64,000 nucleotides of DNA from Paracentrotus lividus (lineage: Eukaryota > Echinodermata > Echinoidea > Camarodonta > Echinidae), in the NCBI GenBank assembly GCA_940671915.1, contig CALNVZ010003434.1, positions 3,870,512-3,934,511 on the forward strand, in the 5' to 3' direction. Under the pieces are notes generated by a model that was not told the DNA's origin, ran no database searches, and was given only the letters and a program-made list of their open reading frames with translations. The translations under genes and the position numbers were made by a program. This document shows, piece after piece, positions 45,390 to 57,898 of the stretch; within the stretch, counting starts at the first letter, position 1; the number at the start of each line of letters is the position of its first letter.

Positions 45390-46890
45390 TTTTGATTATA
45401 AAACACCTCACAAATCAAAGTCTTTGAACTTAATAAAGGTTACTGCACCTGCCACTTAACAGAGTGAAGAACGTAAGGCCTACATTAAAGTAGACAATTT
45501 GAAGCTTGTCTGGTTTTCTTTACAGGCAATACTAAGTTGTATTCTTGATCATAAATACACCAATGCACACTGTTTTCAAAGTGATTGACATATTTTGGTT
45601 AAAGGTGAATCACTAAGATCGATACTTTTGACAAATATCCTAATTCACAATCATCAAAACAAAAAGGCTGTGTTGAAAGTATGTGCTGAGACTTGAACTA
45701 TTGATTATAAAACACCCCTTCTGTAATTGCCAGTGATAAGTAGTTCTTGAGATGGACATAGTTTGCTAAAGAAGGTTATTGCGATCTATAATCTTGACCA
45801 TCGCATGATTCACTGACCCTCAGTTAGATAAAGTGTTAAAATCTGTGTCAGCATAAAAACGTTCAAACCCATTTGGTTTCAAAGAGAAAACATTAAGACT
45901 TGAATTATTGATCCAATAACACCCATTTAATTGTGAGCGATATGTATTTGTTAAGAAAGATATATTTTGTTAAGGAACGCTATTGTGACTGATGTATGAA
46001 TTCACCGACTCCCAATGGGAAAGAGTGCTAAAATCTATGTCAGCATATATACACGTTAAAACCCTTTTGGTTTCAAAGAGAATACATTAAGACTTACATG
46101 ATTGATCGAACACCACCCACTCTCTAATTGTGAGTGATAGGTATTTATTGAGATGGATATATTTTGTTAAGCATGGCTATTGCGATCGATACTCTTGACT
46201 GTTGTATTAATTCACCGACTCCCAATGGTATAAAGTGTTAAAATGTATGTCAGGTTATACATGTTAAAACCATTCGGTTTCAAAGAGAATACATTAAGAC
46301 TTGTATGATTGATCCAATAACACCCACTCTGTAATTATGAGTGATAAATATTTGAGATTGATATATTTTTGTTTATGAAAGCTATTGCAATTGATACTCT
46401 AGAATGATGAATTCACTGTCTAAAGTGTTAAAATCTATGTTAGCTTAAACAAGTTGAAGTCTTATTGGCTTCCAATAGAAAACATTAAGAGCTGTTGTTA
46501 TGTTGATCTTAACAACACCCACTCTCTGATTGTAAGCAATAGGTATTTGTTGAGATGGATATGTTTTGTTTAGGAAAGTGGTTGCGATCAATACTCTTGA
46601 ATGATGAATTCACTGTCTCTGAGTTGAATAAAGTGTTAGAATGTATGTCAGCGTAAACAAGTTGAAATCATATTGGCTTTCAATCGAAAACATTAAGAGC
46701 TATTGTTGTATTTTACCTAATAACACCCACTCTGTAATCGACACTGATAGGCATAATTGTTTGTTTAGATTAAGAAAGGTCTTAAACACTGTTTTAATTG
46801 GTGTGAGTTAATTCTTTTTAGCTCCAAAGTAATGTTTTTGTGTAGTGAAACTCTTGATCATAATAACACCCACTTTCTGTATTGTAAGTG
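45390..46890. repeat. Tandem array, unit ~200 bp
   Basis: ACACCCACTCTCTAATTGTG-like text recurs near 45711, 45920, 46113, 46320, 46517, 46720 and 46863, so most spacings are 193-209 bases. Each unit also has GAGATGGATATATTTTGTTA, TATTGCGATCGATACTCTTG, TAAAGTGTTAAAATCTATGT and GAAAACATTAAGACTT. An earlier, weaker unit begins near 45398. Units are 75-90% alike by eye. Confidence 0.75.
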
Positions 46891-48466
46891 ATAGGCATTT
46901 AGTTGTTGAAGAGACTTTACTTAATAACAATAATACTGTTGACAATTGTCCTTTTTCACAGTAGTCAAACGAATATAGGTCACCTAACCATAAACATTAA
47001 AAGGTAATCAAGAAAGGATATATGTCAAACTGGAACTGTAGACATGAGGTCTAAAAAAAAAATTATAAGTTGCAAGAGAGAGAGAGATAATGAGAGAAGA
47101 AAGGGAGAAGATAGAATCAAAGAGAGGGGGAGGGGGACACAAAAAGAAAGAAGGCAAAAAATAGAGAGAAAGGAAACATCCCAATGATGTGATCATTGTA
47201 ACAATACACCAAAGCAAATTAGCAAAATTAATGATTTTCATCTCTGTGTGAAATGAATTTATTTTCTTCTTGTAAATTAAGAGTAAGTAACCACAGTATT
47301 TGATCCATTAACCCATTGTATACTGAGAACTTTTGACAAAGCCGAATAAAACGTGGTCATCAAGCATGCTTGCAAGAAATTCTTTTCATATAAAGGTGAA
47401 ACAAAGACATCTTTAAATAGATCAATGTCATATAATTTAAATTATATAAGGTCTTTATACGTTTATGCAATCATGAGTGAAATAAACGGTCAACAAGAGG
47501 GATGTTCTATATTTCTTCAGCCCGCATATATGCAGGCTTAGTACACAACGGGTTAAGGAACATGATCATTTTCTTATAACAACTCTTAATATACTTGTGT
47601 CATATTATGCATAGACACTCTTATAGACTTTCTCTCAGACTGAAGCAGGTATTCTTTTCTTTTTCTACATCCTCTAGCAATCTATGAAGCACAGTCTGGA
47701 TTAAATACTAAACCTAAATATTGTAAGACATTTGAAATGAAGCGAGGATTGTCTAAAACAAAGTATTAACATTCTTTGGGAATAGGGGGGGGGGGTTGAA
47801 ATGAGACAGAAAAGTAGAGCGAGAGAGAAAGGTAGGGCCAAAAGGGGGCATTATGTGAAGGAAGGAAGAGAGAAATAAGGAGAGAGAGAGAGAGTAAAAA
47901 AGGGGAGGGAGAAAAAAATAATAAAAGATTGAAGGAGAAAATTGGAAGGAGGGAAGGAGATTAGAGAAGAGAGAGATGGGGGAGAAGAAGAAGAACCAAA
48001 AAAAAAGAATGCCCTAGAAAATGGAAGCAAGAAATGGGAATATAATCCGCTGAACAAAACAAGAGACAAAATAGAAACAAGAAAAGTATCAAAAGATAGC
48101 ATGGTATGTGAATTATGAAGACTTAAACAGAAGACTGATGTGAAACAGAAAAACAGAATGAACAGTAAAACTTGGGATGAAGGGGGAAATTTAGAAGAAA
48201 CAGGTAATGTATATTTTGTAATATGATCAAGAGAAAGAAACCCAAGTGAAGCCTGGAGCAAGACTATCAGTGACAGGAAGAAATAGAAGATGCTTTGATC
48301 ATGTTTGCATAGTATATATCATTACATATCAAGTGTTTTGTTGCTGTTAATGCTCCTGCAACCTATCTCTATAAAAGATACTTTGTCCCCTATAACCTAC
48401 CTTTTCTTTCTCTTCACTTGCTCCAATTCTCACTCTATAATCGCATGCGTCATGTCTAGAGCTTAA
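46891..48466. other. Noncoding stretch with two purine-rich tracts
   Basis: GAGA-rich tracts at 47070-47175 and 47810-48000 cause low-complexity open frames on the minus strand (up to 136 codons, 47851-48261). They are composition by-products, not genes. Confidence 0.4.
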
Positions 48467-48916
48467 AGGTAGTATCAGCCTTTTTCACAAATTGCGAAAA
48501 CTAATGCAACTTGGCATAACTGTAGAATATGATCGACCTATACTGTGTATTCAATCTTAATGTCATAGGTTGCCTAGATCAGTAATACGAAACGAAAATC
48601 TGACTACCAATCTTGACCAGCTCTCCATCAACATCGTTGATATTACAGCGCGTGCGGCACGGATCGCACACAGCAATTTACACACGGCTCACCAGCGTGC
48701 ATTATTCTCTGCGCTAGCGGTCAGCGGTTCGCACCGTACGGTATATTTTTCGAGGTTCGAAAAAATAGGAATGAATTTTGATAATCGCAATATAATGACA
48801 AACATACACATTTGAGCTTAATCATGTTGTGGGAAGATATAGTCATTGGTATACTACTATATCCTCTCAAAAACTAGAAATTTAATATTTTTGCCTGCAA
48901 AAGGCTGACACTACCT
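48467..48916. mobile_element. 450-bp TTAA-flanked MITE
   Basis: The left AGGTAGTATCAGCCTTTT and inverted right AGGTAGTGTCAGCCTTTT are terminal repeats. TTAA flanks at 48463-48466 and 48917-48920. The interior has a CpG-rich patch (48645-48745). The 81-codon open frame there has no recognisable domain. It is probably a piggyBac/Kolobok-type non-autonomous element. Confidence 0.75.
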
Positions 48917-49219
48917 TTAACGACGCATTAAAGTTCTGAAATATGGGTTTTCAGGATAGGGTTTCTGTAAAGAGTGCCATCGAGTGTCTTTTCCAGTTGT
49001 CGGTGAAAGGGAAGTGGGTGGGACAAAAACCCCTCCCACACAATTAGGATTTATAGAATGTCTTTATAATACATTATATATTGAGTGAACAAAATGGAGA
49101 CATTGATCACTGGATTTGGGTCAACAAAAAATTATGTTACAAGTAGGCCTTTGCTGTTAAATGATATCGCTTTATAAATGTAGAAGATATGGGTGAGTAA
49201 AGTTTAAGAGCCATTATGG

Positions 49220-49753
49220 TAGTTATCTATTGAAGATCTGAAATCACTGAGAACTAGCAGGTCACTATTAAATACATGTGTTAAATTTAAAAGGATGCAG
49301 TAACATTCAACAATATTTTAAAGCCCATTTTGCCAACAGGATTATAAACACATAGGTCAGTCTGGCATTCTTTCAAAATTGTAGGCGAATTGCTTGCTTT
49401 ATGTTGGACATATCTATGATTTCACACTCAAATTTTGAAAGCCGTCCCAGCACACTATAACCATATGCGTTTCGACGTAGCACAACGTTCACCGCATTTC
49501 CTAATATGAAGTCCCTATCCCTACCAGGCTGGTAAGCTTGTAACAGAGCTGTAGTATATTAATCATGCATGGATGTATAGGCTCGTTTGTTTTCACTGTT
49601 TCAAGATAGTAAATGACTTGATTTTGATCTGAAACTGATATGAAATAGAATTTTATTCATTTTGATCTCTTTTGCATAAATTGTTTTTGGAAGTTACCCA
49701 ATCCCTTAACATTGAGTAGAAGATGCATGCCTAAATCTTATTACAAGGTATGG

Positions 49754-49786
<33 letters not shown>

Positions 49787-50945
49787 TATTGTTTGTACCG
49801 TTATGATGCATATCTACTGAGGATCTGAAAACACTTCTTCTGTGAACTAGTAGATCACAAATACACATATAAATGTTAACTCCCTTCTTGCGCTGAGTAG
49901 GAGTTCTATAAGCTAATTCTCATATGAATTGATATGTGACTGTTACCATTTAATGTGTTTGAATGAGGTTGCTTGTACCATTATGGTATTTATCTACTAC
50001 TGAAGAACTGAAATCACTTTCATCTCATTGGTACTAGAAGGTCATTAGTACATGTATAATTGGTAACATCCTTCTTCCACTGAGCAAGAGTTTTATAGGC
50101 CAATTCTGGATGATCACTAGTACATACCTCCTTTTTGAAGAAGAAGATTTATAGGCTAAATTTTTTAGTGACAAGGCTGGTATGGGTTAATAACGGATGT
50201 GTGAATGTAAATCTTTGTATTGTAGCTATCTACTGAAGATCTGAAATCACTTTTTCTACTTCGAGCCAAAACGGTGCTTACTTCATGTAAAAGGATATTT
50301 CTTATTAGGAACCTATTAGGATACATTGTATAATGACCCATAAATTTCTTCTAGCATCTAGCAGAAGATTTATGGGATAATGATGAGGTATGAGTTAATA
50401 GTGTTTGTGAATGTGATTTTTTGTACCATCATCTACTGAAGATCTGAAATCACTATTACCTAGTGAGAGCCTTAATGGTGCTTATTCTGTAAAATGTTAA
50501 TGCTCTTTTTGCACTTAACAGAATATCTACTTGTAACATCAATTGTATAATGATCAAGTATGTGTCTATGTGAATGTGACCGGTTCTTTTCATTATAATA
50601 GTTATCTACTTAAGATCTGAAATCACTTTTTTCTTTTGAGAGCAAAAACGGTGCTGACTTCATATTTTTAACCTCTTTATGGCGCTAAAAAAATAAAAAT
50701 AAAGGATACATCTTTTTATGACCCAGTGTGGGTAAAAGTGATTGCTCTTTTCAAATACAATGGGAATCTACTGAAGATTTGAAATCACTTTTTTCAACTG
50801 GATGCCTAAAGGGTACGCACTCTCTGTAAACATTATTTCAGACTTAATCTGACTTTCAGTTGTGTTCTAGATGTATAATGAGATGCCTGGGTCCATTGAT
50901 TAGATTCTGTGTCGATTTGTTATCTTATGAAGATCTGGAAACACC
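49220..50945. repeat. Degenerate tandem array, unit ~160-230 bp
   Basis: TCTACTGAAGATCTGAAATC-like text recurs near 49232, 49820, 50003, 50235, 50439, 50611, 50772 and 50929. The spacing is 157-232 bases apart from the first gap (49232 to 49820, about 590 bases), where no clear marker copy is seen. Each unit carries GTACCATTATGG-like text before it and a GAGTTTTATAGGC-like phrase after it. The right end blends into unique sequence near 51050. Confidence 0.65.
49755..49784. repeat. (AT)n microsatellite
   Basis: About 15 AT dinucleotides inside the array at 49220-50945. Confidence 0.9.
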
Positions 50946-53600
50946 CCTTTTCTGTGACAGTAATCTATACAGTATATTCCTGAAAAAGTGGAACCCGAAT
51001 GTTCAGTCATTTTTCTCTGTCAAAGCAAGCAATTATTGTAATATTAAGTGAATCATTTTAAAGTTTAACCTTTTTTTTTCATTGGCATATAATTTTGAAA
51101 GATTCATGCATAGATGAGCAAGAGGTTTGAACATAAATTTTAAAAATCACATTGCACAGAATTAGTGGTGGGATCTGGAAGAATTCAACAACCTTGCTTC
51201 GGAAATGGAGGGTTCATTAGCAGACCTCTTTTTTCCCCTCTTTTTTTAAACATTGTTTCAGGACAACTACCTCCTGGACAATTACCCCCATGACGACTAC
51301 CACCAAGAAATAGGGCTAGGGTTAAACTTGTGTAGAGTTAAAGCCCAAGTATAGTTGTAGTAGAAAACACTGATTTTTTTAAAAACCTGCTCAACTTGTC
51401 CTCATAGTGTTCTAAAGACATATACAATATATGGTTAAAGGATATATCATCGTTCCATGCATGTCTTTCCATGATATGTAATAGTTTGCATGAGCACGGG
51501 GAGATATCATCAAAGTAAGGCCATACTTGCTTCATCTCCCCCAGAACTCTGGGCATGCCAACCAGCAGCTGATTGGTATACGGAGTGAATTCTGTGTGTT
51601 ACAGTCTGTGTATGGAATAGCATTGCTTTCACACAAACCGCTGTATGCTGGCATTGTGCCTGTGAGAATGTAGCGATTTTGGCACAGTGGGTGGGCGAAT
51701 TGATATATGTACACAGTTGTTGTTGCTAAATTCAGGTGTGCGATGTGGATTTTATATAACAAATCCTTTGTACACAGAGGTTAAATGGAGGTATTCAATC
51801 TATTATCCTGCTCTGGAACAAACAAAAATCTATTCTCCCAACACATAGAGCATTACCTTTAAGCAGTAAGATTTTTAGTGGAAGGGGGGGGTGTTGGTAG
51901 CTGTCCAAGAACTGTTTCTTCCATCAAATCTCCCAATGTCAAAGGGTTGTTCCCTTGCAGCAGGGCATCTTGGGCAGTTCTAATTGCATTGACGCAAGTG
52001 ATTTAGTTTTTTGAAATCTAAATTTCAAAATCTTCTTGCTTATCTATGTGTAGCTCTTGTGTATTATATTAACTTTAAAATTGTGCTTTGAATATTTTGA
52101 GTAATTTTTTTATTTCACTAAGAATAATGACTGATTATACAATGTAAGTGTAAAAATTTTTGGGGACGCATGCAAAATTGAATGAATATTAATGGAACAT
52201 GAAGTCACCTTGGAGGCTAGAACAGGTCAAATATCTCTTGAATATAGATTAAATATCTTTCTGAAAAAGGAAAAACTGCTTCTTAATGTACAAATGTGTG
52301 TATCCGTATAGTTATTTTAGCCAGTGAGAACTGGCCCCTTTATGTTAATCTTGGATTATCCTTGCCACCCGCCTCTAATACATCACAAGTGCCTTACTCA
52401 CTAATTCCCTTGGAGAATAAGTTCCAACTGAACGAGGATCAAACCAATCTTTAGGAAATGCAGAAAAGTGCAAAATGAATAATGTGATGAGATCTTACAA
52501 AGTCGCAAGAGACTTATAATCCTTTATCTGTTACAAATATGATCTTTCAGTTTGTGATGTAGAGAATTCTTTTCAATTTTTGTAGAGCCTATGCTACCCC
52601 TAGAATTTCACAATCCTGTATACTATGCAAAGGCAATGAAATTTCCAAATTTTTCTGGAGAGAATAATCACAGCATAGCATATTCTCCATCACAAACTTA
52701 ACAATCATATGCCTTCACATACTTAATTTACCCAAAAAGGATGACATTCCAGTCTGTGGACATGTTATTTTTCCTTTAAAGTCAAATCTAGTTTTACTGT
52801 GCCCATAAAACCTCGTATCACAAATTTTTGTGAAAATTACCTTTTGGGGTTAATCTCGAAAATGAAACCAGCACAGCTTGTCAAAGGAAAGGCTATTGCC
52901 ATATGTTGCATTGCTTTTGCCGCCATGTTTTTTCATTCTCCTGAACATTTGATGTTTTTGAGGTATAAGGTTTTATCAGTCCAAAGATGATACCAAGTGG
53001 AAACTGCTATACATCATAAGGCTCATCCTACAACTATTCAGATGAAACTTTAAAGAATTACACTGAAATTACCACTTTGATATAAATTGCTGAAATCAGG
53101 AGGAGGAAAGGTCGTATGAACAGCACTATGTGGGTTAAAGATAGAATATGGGTAAACTTCCCCCTTTAAATAAAACACATTCTTTGACCTTTTATCTGCA
53201 GGAGATACTGGAAGCAAGCTAACCACCTCTTTTTGTTCTTACCTGCTCTTCCCACATCACATTAATTCCCCTTCTTTGAAATTCTGTTCAACAAGTCTGA
53301 TTTCCTTCCTCTTTATTAATAGCGACTTCAAAAACCATGACCCATTGCTCTTGAATTATTCATAGCATTGACAAGAGACTTGGCTGAGGAAGACTCGTTA
53401 CATCCTTGATACTATTTATATTCAACATGGCTGATCCCTTCTTCCATCTCTCTCTTCCTTGTATGTCTGTAATCCTTGACAACCGGAATCTGGGAGATTA
53501 AAGGGGATCTGATAGGGAAAAAGGGGGAGATGGATAAACACGGATCTAAACTGAACTCGTGGAAAAAGTGATTAAATAATATTAATGATAATAATAATAT
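50946..53600. other. Noncoding stretch, nothing recognised
   Basis: Apart from the short repeat fragment at 51260-51303, nothing is supported. CTTCCCCCTTTAAA near 53158 resembles the end of the MITE at 33210 and may be a fragment. Confidence 0.35.
51260..51303. repeat. Fragment of GGACAACTACCCC repeat
   Basis: AGGACAACTACCTCCTGGAC with AATTACCCCC and GACGACTACCACC is a short-period imperfect repeat, related to 19137-19168. Confidence 0.5.
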
Positions 53601-54054
53601 AGGTTTTTCCGGCCAATTTCATTGTTTTGTCAATCAATTGCATATAAGAGGCATTTATTTTCGGAAAAACGCTGATGCATCGAAATGTTGCCTGTCAAAA
53701 TCGTATTCAGTCATAAAAGTTAAAGATTGTTGTGATTGATTTCGTATTTGCGCATTCTACTTCACATAATAAGCATATACATTCGGCAATAACTATTCAA
53801 ATTCGTCTTTATCCTGTCGACATTTCATTCCGTATACTCAAATGCGCACTTATTTGAATACACACATAATGAAATTAAATGCCTATATCCGAATTTGAAC
53901 TTTGCAACCATTACTTTGTGTGCCTAAAAACGAATTTGAGAGCATTAACACAAAATTGTTTGACAGAAGTCAGTCTGTCGCATCAAACACCCGAATTTGA
54001 ATACACATTAAATGAAAACGAATGATAAATGTATGAAATTGACCCGGAAAGCCT
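53601..54054. mobile_element. 454-bp MITE with 7-bp flanking duplication
   Basis: The left AGGTTTTTCCGGCCAATTTC and inverted right AGGCTTTCCGGGTCAATTTC are terminal repeats. ATAATAT lies immediately outside both ends (53594-53600, 54055-54061), although the flanks are AT-rich and could match by chance. The interior repeats CGAATTTGAA-like motifs, at least twice with ACACAT close by. No open frame. Confidence 0.65.
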
Positions 54055-54061
54055 ATAATAT

Positions 54062-57034
54062 ATTTATAGAGCACAGAAACTATCCAACATTAATTAGATA
54101 TTCTGTTGCGCTTTTAAGAGCTATAGATGTGCTTTAAGTTTAGATTTGAAGCTATTATAATTTTGACTTGTTAAGGAGTACTTAAATGGAATGTATTAAT
54201 CATGATTTATAGATAATTATTTGCATTATGATGATTTCTTTCCTTTTGAAATAAATATAATTTCTTTTAATCTTATCTTACAAAATCAAAGGAAGTTAAA
54301 AGAGCAAAAGAAAAATATTGCCAAGCTACTCCAATGAGTAGTATCCTTAAAATAAATATCAATCAGATAGGTGACACTCAATTATTTTTCAAGTTTAGGG
54401 GAAGGGTTCTGTACCTTTAACCAAAACAGGAAAAATAATTGTGATGTATCATTTCATAATTAAGTTATGGTAAATTATCTGCCTGTTACACGTGGAACAG
54501 AGTTGGAAAATAGCTTGGACTTGCCCATTTCCTTCTGCGACATTTGCTCTGGGCTATATTTGAATAAGATGTATGGCGAGGGTACGTTGCAATAGGGTTT
54601 AATGTTAGGTTTCAGGTTCAGTTTATGGTAGGGTAGGGTGTGGTGTTAAGTCTTCATTTGATTTTATTAATTTGTGTAATATATGGAATTTACAGCAGAA
54701 CAATCATGGATTTAATCAGATACATGTGTGACTATTAATCATTTATGAACAACCTTCATTGTTACCACCCAATAAGGGAAGGACAGATTCAAACCTGCAT
54801 CCGACATTCGTCGGGAAACACAGAGATCCAACATTCAAGTTACCCCTACACCAAGTTTTGGTGCCCTGTGTTCTGTTACAAAAAATACTACCAGTGTGTT
54901 CACATCTATAGTAGACAGCATACATAACAGAGAGATTTCACTTCATCTACATTTGTGCTAATTCAGTATGATCCCCTTATAACTCAACACAGTAAACATG
55001 ATGTAGTAACTTCCTATATAATCATACACCTGCTCATAAAGGCCAACTAGATTCAAACTCTATTATAACAACACCCTGAATAGAAAGACCATAGGTAGGT
55101 TAGTTGTGTATGAAGGCAGCTACAGGTAATGTCCTCAGTCCGGGATTATATATGGGATGTATTAATCCCTTCCTGTTATTTTAAAAGTCAATGTAAGAAA
55201 GAGGAGCGAATCGGTATACCAGGTACATAATCCTGCGAAGAAATCTGCCGCAAGGGTATTATCTTTTTTGCAAGCTGCCTGAGACTACACTTTTTACCAA
55301 TAAGATATGGACAAAAATAGAAGAAAAAAAAACACTTTAATCATGTAGTTGCCTACCTATAAAAGACAGAGTAACTTGTCTCTCGGTGCTTTAATTTATA
55401 TTTTCATAAGACTGTATAAAAGTGTATGCATAATTTATGTTAATAAAACAATAAATTATTCAATGGATTTACTCTGAGTAGACTGGTGATAAAAATTATA
55501 GTTGATTTCTGAATGTCTGCTCATATGACACTTAAGAATGTAAATTATTATCTTTGTTTCTACACTAGGGATAAGGGTAGCATTTAATATCTTGCAAATA
55601 GTTAGCAACTTGTGTGGGTCCCAAACCTTTAACATAGTTTGATATTATTTCTGATATATCCTTGAAATTTTCCATGGGATATGTCAGGAATAGATTTCAG
55701 ATTCATTGACCTTTCTATTTTGTGTCATTGAATGTCTTTGTATGGATTCTTCAAAGACTAAGCAGGATGTGCTCAGGTATATCTCTATTTACATTTAGAC
55801 TTTTTTAATATATGAGCAAGAATTCTGTTTGATTCGATTAAAAGAAAACATGCTCCTTATTTTTTTAGGTGAAAGGCGATTTTACTTCCTATGTTTTCCC
55901 AAATTCTGGATGAAACTCTTGATTGGATCTTAAGAAAAACATCTTGGCCATAAGACAAGTTTGGTTGCCAAATTAAGGATTCAAAACTGATTTATACAAA
56001 TGTTTATCATTCTGCATGTCTATTTAACTTGACTCAAGTGGCCTAGAAACATGGTGAACGTGCACATCCCCTCATAGTACAATGTGCACGTATGTCCCAT
56101 TCATTGTATTGAATCAAGGTCTGTGTGTTGTTTATGCTTGTCTTATAATGTCAACACCATCATTGAACGGCTTGTCAATTAGGCAGAGTACATCACTCCA
56201 ATTCTGAAGCATCGTAAGAAAGTCATACCGATACCAACTACAGAGGCGAGCCAAGACGGGAGGCCGTTCCCAATCCAAAGTGATTGCTTGGCGCCAAAAA
56301 CAGTGCTCAGGGATCGGGGAATGGCATAGGGCTTCTTAGAAAAGGGTTTGTGAAGAAGAAATTACATTCAAGAGTTGTACCCCAGTTACATTGAGAAGAA
56401 TGGCCTAGAATGAGAATAGAATGTGCATGAAATTACTTGAACCCAAATGGCAAGAAGCTGGAAGTTAAGGGGTGGTTTTTAATCTTTTAGCCATTGTAAA
56501 GGAGACATTATTTTACACTTTGCAGAATAAATGTTACATCTATGTTACTGTCTCATTCAGTCTGTTGTCATTCTGATCAGTCTACAATATAAATTGTGGG
56601 CCATCAACATGTGGGCGAGTTGCATGCTCCCGATTTGCACTGAATCAGTATATCCTTTGCCAAAGTGCTGGCCAGATAGCGAAGTACCAATACCTTCAAT
56701 TTGACTGACCATCCAATATTTGCTCAAAATGTCATCTAAAATTTATAAATGGAACATAAACTTTCCTATGTGGGTGTACTAATATATAAATGGAATACTT
56801 TTAAGGACATATCTAACCAATTCTTTCCAGTTGGCTACAAGAACTCAAGTTCAGTTTTCATTTACTTGGTTAGATTGAGTTTGTCTCGGGTACTGTATCT
56901 CAAGAAATTCACAGGTTCTTGCTTAACTGCAGGCTACCTGTAAGATTTGATTAGCAAGTCAGCTAGAAAGCGGAGGACTTGATCACTAACCATTCCTTAG
57001 GGATGTCTTATTAGGAAGGTGTGATGTGAAGGAC
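54062..57034. other. Noncoding stretch with one dispersed repeat fragment
   Basis: TTGCAATAGGGTTTAATGTT at 54588 with AGGTTTCAGGTTCAGTTTA is homologous to 35048-35085 and probably marks another copy of that SINE-like repeat. Positions 56160-56345 are of higher complexity, but no exon could be supported. Confidence 0.35.
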
Positions 57035-57690
57035 ACAAATTAGAAGTGAACTTCAGTCTATCTAGAGAGAGCAAAAGGGATATTAACTCCAACTCCTGTT
57101 TGGAACAAGAAGGGCTTTATCTTTGTCATTATGATCAATTAGAAGTGAACTCCAGTCCATCGAGTCAGAGCAAAAAGGGTGTGAACTCTAACTCCTGTTT
57201 GGAGCCAGAGGGGCTTTAAGTATCTGTTAAAAGATGAATCAGGAGTGAACTCCAGTCCATCTGGTCATAGCAAGAAGGATGTTAGCTTCAGCTCCTGTTT
57301 GGAGCCAGAAGGGCTTTAAGTATCTGTTAAAAGTTGAAGCAGGAGTGAACTCCAGTCCATCTGGTCATAGCAAGAAGGATGTTGGCTTCAACTCGTATTT
57401 GGAGCCAGAAGGGTTTTAACTATCTATTAAAAGATGAATCAGGAGTGAACTCAGTCTATCTGGTCATAGCAAGAAGGATGTTAGCTTCAACTGCAGTTTG
57501 GAGCAAAAAGGCCTTTATATCTGCATTAAATGATGAATTAGAAGTGAACTTCAGACCATCTGGTAAGAGCCATAAGAGCTTTAACTCCTGTAGTTGTTTT
57601 GAGCCAGAAGGAATTTAACTCTTAAATGATGATTTTAGAAGTGAACTCCAGCCTATCTATTCCTTAAAGCAAGAAGGTTATTAGCTCTAT
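57035..57690. repeat. Tandem array with steady ~100-bp period
   Basis: GTGAACTCCAGTCCATCTGG or close variants start at 57045, 57144, 57244, 57345, 57445, 57544 and 57641, i.e. spacings of 99, 100, 101, 100, 99 and 97. Each unit has two related halves: AGAGCAAAAAGGGTGTGAAC and GGAGCCAGAAGGGCTTTAAC. The monomer may therefore be a dimer of a ~50-base ancestor. The 79-codon open frame at 57379-57618 is a by-product. Confidence 0.85.
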
Positions 57691-57898
57691 ATGAATTTAC
57701 TGAGGTGTATTTGATGATTTCAAGCTGTCCTTCTGCTGAAAGCCACAAGGGTATTAACTTGCATTAACATCCTTTTAACTCTCATATAGACCAAGTGCTT
57801 GTCCACCCTTTTATCATTTAGTAAAGTAAAGGTGATCTCTATCTGTATATTATATCAAGAGAAATGTATTGAACTGTGAAACATTGTGGGTGGCTCTA

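Noticed and set aside
47851..48261. 136-codon minus-strand open frame
   Set aside because: Lies largely in a GAGA-rich tract and is low complexity.
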